Positions 61,523 to 64,000 of a stretch of 64,000 bases of DNA are shown here, piece after piece. The stretch spans positions 1 through 64,000 of the forward strand of contig NZ_QTPP01000041.1 of the NCBI RefSeq assembly GCF_003853415.1, read 5' to 3'. The first letter of the stretch is position 1, and each line of letters begins with the position of its first letter. A program made the position numbers and the translations under genes. The stretch is from Burkholderia sp. Bp9142. Lineage in GTDB: Bacteria > Pseudomonadota > Gammaproteobacteria > Burkholderiales > Burkholderiaceae. A model generated the notes under the pieces. It ran no database searches and was not told the DNA's origin. It saw nothing but the letters and a program-made list of their open reading frames with translations.

Positions 61523-62142
61523 CGATGGCCGCAAATCACCTTGTGTTCTTGGTTGAGGAGCCCTCAATGGAGGCATTCCTCCGTGGGTTGCTGCCTAGGT
61601 TGATACCAGTGGACTGTGGTTCCGAAGTACATGCATTCCAAGGGAAGGCGGACCTATTGGGCAAACTGGAAGCACGCCTCAAGGGATACGCTCAGTGGCT
61701 GCCGAACGACTGGCGATTGTTTGTTATTGTTGACCGCGACGACGACGATTGCAGGGAACTGAAGGCGAACCTCGAAGCAATGGCGCAGCGAGCCGGGTTG
61801 GTTACTCGCAGCCGCGCTGGCGACGCGCAGTGGCAAGTGGTCAATCGCATCGCTGTGGAGGAGCTTGAAGCTTGGTATTTCGGGGATTGGTCGGCGGTAA
61901 AGGAGGAATATCCCAGGGTTTCGCGTGACGTTCCTCAACGTCGTGGATTGCGCGAGCCAGATGCGATCTTGGGGGGAACGTGGGAGACGTTTGAGCGAGT
62001 CATGCAGAATCACGGGTACTTCAAGGAGGGTTTGCCCAAGATCGATACTGCACGCCGTATTGCTGCCCGCGTAACCCCGGATCAAAATAGGTCGCCGAGT
62101 TTTCAGGCATTTCACGCAGCATTGATGGAGGCACTTTCATAA
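61519..62142 (+). CDS. DUF4276 family protein, predicted Toprim-like effector
   Basis: 207 residues from GTG 61519 (an ATG at 61525 is an alternative). LVEEPSMEAFLRGLLPRL (11-28) holds the Glu expected of Toprim motif I and FVIVDRDDDDC (68-78) the acidic cluster of motif II; AVEELEAWYFGD is a strong DUF4276 hallmark. Toprim folds bind metal and cut or join nucleic acid, so I infer a nuclease effector controlled by the upstream ATPase. No signal peptide or membrane segment. Translationally coupled to its partner. Confidence 0.8.
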   Translation: MTMAANHLVFLVEEPSMEAFLRGLLPRLIPVDCGSEVHAFQGKADLLGKLEARLKGYAQWLPNDWRLFVIVDRDDDDCRELKANLEAMAQRAGLVTRSRAGDAQWQVVNRIAVEELEAWYFGDWSAVKEEYPRVSRDVPQRRGLREPDAILGGTWETFERVMQNHGYFKEGLPKIDTARRIAARVTPDQNRSPSFQAFHAALMEALS

Positions 62143-62265
62143 GGTGTGCGCGTTTCCAATCGGTCGCGGACTTTTGCCATGTAAGGCTGAGAAGCCGAAG
62201 CAAACGAGAGTTTTGGAAACGCGATATTCCTCTAGGTCATTGTAATTGTTGATTTTTTCAAGTGC

Positions 62266-62314
62266 TTTGTAATCATCAGGTGGCGGGTTCGAGTCCTGCA
62301 GCCGGCACCAAATC
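62266..62314 (+). repeat. Right direct repeat (attR-like) of tRNA-Thr
   Basis: Identical over 49 bases to 59853-59901. It lacks the tRNA 5' half, so it is not a functional tRNA. Confidence 0.92.
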
Positions 62315-62316
62315 CG

Positions 62317-62356
62317 AAAAGGGGTTACGGAATTTTTCCGTAACCCCTTTTTCGTT
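62317..62356 (+). terminator. Original tRNA-Thr terminator, now right of the island
   Basis: A 14-bp stem (62317-62330 with 62338-62351) with a strong T-run. It is the better of the two tRNA-type terminators and probably followed tRNA-Thr before insertion; it now also ends the ATPase-DUF4276 transcript. Confidence 0.85.
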
Positions 62357-62714
62357 TGTGGCGCCGTGTCCATGACCGCCGGAACCCTGAACGGTCGTGC
62401 ATACACGCAGCCGACCGGCGGCATTTCCCGCTTCCTGCGCCATGCATTTCCGGCAGGCAGCACACATCGCCACGCCCCCGTTTTCCTGTCACGCCCGCGT
62501 CACGCTGCCCCCCTAAGGTTGCACGTTCCCGTCGCGGCACCATCGCCGCGATCCGGGCGTGCGTAACCCGCACGCGACGCCGTGCCCGCGTCGCGCAAGC
62601 GGCCACCCGGGATCTCGCTCCCGGCAGCGCATCGACCATGCACCGCATCATTCCATTCGAAAACACGATCGACGCCGATCGAGCTGGATCGCGGACGATC
62701 AGGAGACAGGGACC
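62357..62714. other. 358-base stretch without a convincing gene
   Basis: GC-rich with several short overlapping frames on both strands, none with a ribosome site and recognisable sequence. The last 80 bases are the likely promoter and leader of the small ORF that follows; AGGAGACAGG at 62701-62710 is its ribosome site. Confidence 0.5.
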
Positions 62715-62918
62715 ATGCTGAGTCCACATGAATTTTCGATGCTGCTGCGCATTGCTCGCGCGCCGGACAGCGTCGACCTGGCGAACCCGGCGTTCGCCGT
62801 GCTCGTAGAAAAGCGGCTCGTTGACGATATGCAGGTACGCGTGAATGCGGTGGCCGCGCGCCCGGCGCTGACGCCGATCGGCCAGATGCTGCTTGCGCGC
62901 TTCGACGAAGCGGCTTGA
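62715..62918 (+). CDS. Small protein of unknown function
   Basis: 67 residues, soluble, predicted mostly helical (MLSPHEFSMLLRIARAPDSV onward). The pattern of an N-terminal helix followed by EKRLVDDMQVRVNAVAARPA and a C-terminal helix resembles a minimal winged-helix-like fold, but no family is recognised. The ribosome site AGGAGACAGG is strong and codon use fits the host, so I think it is real. Confidence 0.65.
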   Translation: MLSPHEFSMLLRIARAPDSVDLANPAFAVLVEKRLVDDMQVRVNAVAARPALTPIGQMLLARFDEAA

Positions 62919-62942
62919 AGGAAGGGAGCTGAACCGCAGAAG

Positions 62943-62977
62943 CGCGTCACGCCTTCGCCGCAGCGAAGGACGTGACG
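62943..62977. terminator. Possible terminator between converging genes
   Basis: A 14-bp stem with one bulged base (62943-62956 with 62963-62977) and a 6-base loop. No T-run on either side, so intrinsic termination would be weak. Confidence 0.4.
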
Positions 62978-62999
62978 CATTGAACGCTCGGCGAACCGC

Positions 63000-63800
63000 T
63001 TACTGCGCGACCGGCACTGTCACGTCGCTGCCGAACCAGTGCATCGAGATCTTCTTCAACGTGCCTTCCTTGCGCAGCGAATCCAGTGCATCGTTGATCG
63101 CTTTCTCGAACTTCGGATTGCCCTTGCGGAACGGGATCGCCATCTCCTGCTTGCCGCCGTTCAGCACCGCACCCGAGCGCAGCGGCAGGTTCGACGTCTT
63201 GATCATGTACGGCAGCATCAGGCGGTCGTCGAGCGTCGCCTCGATCCGGCCCGCGGCGAGGTCGCGCAGTTTTTCCGGCGCGCCCGGATACGTCTGCACC
63301 TCGATGCCCGGCACGCTGCGCGCCATCTGGTCGTAGTTGGTGCCGAGCGTCACGCCGAGCTTCTTGCCCTTGAAGTCCTCGAGCGACTTGAAGTCGCGCT
63401 TGTCGTCCTTGCGCTGGATCAGCTGCGCGGCCGAGTACGTGTACGGCTGGCTGAAGTCGAGCGCTTCCTTGCGCTGCGGCGTGATCGTGACCTGGTTGAC
63501 GATCACGTCGAACTTGCCGGTCTGCAGGCCCGCGATGATGCCGCTCCATTCGGTCGGGACGAATTGCGTTTTCACGCCGAGCTTGCCGGCGACAGCATTC
63601 GCGACGTCGACGTCGAAGCCCTCGAGCTGACCCGACGTGCCGCGCGAGTTGAACGGCGGATACGTGCCTTCGAGGCCGACGCGCAGCACGCCGGCTTTCT
63701 TCACCGAATCGAGCAGGTCGTCCGCATGTGCGGCAACGGCCGTGAAGCCGAGGGCCGACGCGAGCAGCAGGCCCGACAGCAGGAACTTCGAACGTTTCAT
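63000..63800 (-). CDS. Amino-acid ABC transporter substrate-binding protein, cystine (FliY/TcyJ)-like
   Basis: 266 residues with a signal peptide (1-26, ending AVAAHA). The mature part follows E. coli FliY/TcyJ closely: VLRVGLEGTYPPFN, DVIVNQVTITPQRKEALDFS, GKKLGVTLGTNYDQM, LRDLAAGRIEATLDDRL and the end WFGSDVTVP. It should bind cystine or a related amino acid in the periplasm; permease and ATPase genes are not in the window and may lie to the right or elsewhere. The ATG at 63800 has GGAGATC upstream. The 200 bases upstream show no clear promoter. Confidence 0.88.
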   Translation of the reverse strand: MKRSKFLLSGLLLASALGFTAVAAHADDLLDSVKKAGVLRVGLEGTYPPFNSRGTSGQLEGFDVDVANAVAGKLGVKTQFVPTEWSGIIAGLQTGKFDVIVNQVTITPQRKEALDFSQPYTYSAAQLIQRKDDKRDFKSLEDFKGKKLGVTLGTNYDQMARSVPGIEVQTYPGAPEKLRDLAAGRIEATLDDRLMLPYMIKTSNLPLRSGAVLNGGKQEMAIPFRKGNPKFEKAINDALDSLRKEGTLKKISMHWFGSDVTVPVAQ

Positions 63801-64000
63801 CGCAGATCTCCAGTGTTCAGTGTGGTAATCGAGCGCCGGGCATCGATCATGCCGGGCTGGGCCGGAATACGGGCACGTAGACACTACTCGCAACCGGGCC
63901 GCGCCGGAAGTCGAATTGGCCCTGATTGCAATCGATTTCAGCGGGCGAAGGGTGCGCAGCGCAGCGTGGCGACGTGGCTCGTACGTGCCGAACAAGCGTT

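Noticed and set aside
62266..62314. A second tRNA-Thr gene
   Set aside because: Only the 3' half is present; D arm and acceptor 5' strand are missing. It is the right-hand direct repeat of the island.

Overview
This window is a stretch of a high-GC beta-proteobacterial chromosome. Gene content, protein sequences and gene order (petABC-sspAB, tatABC after hisIE, the mla-ibaG-murA-his neighbourhood, thiOSGE behind a TPP riboswitch, pil genes leading into aroKB) point to Burkholderia, most likely chromosome 1 of a Burkholderia cepacia complex member. That assignment is made by recognition, not by a database search. Almost all of it is dense housekeeping sequence.

Layout. 1-5.2 kb: the tail of a cytochrome c biogenesis gene, the methionine-sulfoxide reductase pair msrPQ, lptM, cyaY and the class A penicillin-binding protein mrcA. 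5.4-12.4 kb: a compact pilMN(OP)Q type IV pilus operon running into aroK, aroB and dgt through 4-base overlaps. 12.4-17.6 kb: the glycerol-3-phosphate uptake operon ugpBAEC-ugpQ. 17.7-25.9 kb: ompW, a transposase-like gene lacking its catalytic residues, and gltBD. 25.9-31.2 kb: a ricin-type lectin gene in an AT-rich patch, an alanine/glycine symporter, a 2'-5' RNA ligase-like gene and an SbmA-type ABC transporter. 31.4-35.1 kb: TPP riboswitch, a 43-codon leader ORF and thiOSGE. 35.2-43 kb: the phospholipid-transport operon mlaFEDACB, an ABC-2 exporter pair, ibaG and murA. 43-50.7 kb: hisG-D-C-B-(marC)-H-A-F-I-E. 50.8-59.8 kb: a small membrane protein, a HIT protein, tatABC, a DegS-like protease, a NIF3-like gene, the cytochrome bc1 genes petABC, and sspA-sspB.

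59.8-62.3 kb is the accessory part. A tRNA-Thr(UGU) gene is followed 2.4 kb later by a perfect 49-base copy of its 3' end. Between the two copies lie a decayed tyrosine-integrase remnant and two translationally coupled genes with less GC-rich codon use: an AAA/SMC-type ATPase and a DUF4276 (Toprim-like) protein. This looks like a minimal tRNA-anchored island carrying a candidate anti-phage ATPase-nuclease pair, and it is the best candidate here for an undescribed system. The window closes with a small unknown ORF and a cystine-type solute-binding protein.

Other points worth following up: a fused PilO-PilP protein, loss of the HUH and tyrosine residues in the transposase-like gene upstream of gltB, the 43-codon leader ORF behind the TPP riboswitch, ThiE with a long N-terminal extension resembling an eroded ThiD, and a G7/C7 hairpin inside the start of an ABC permease gene.
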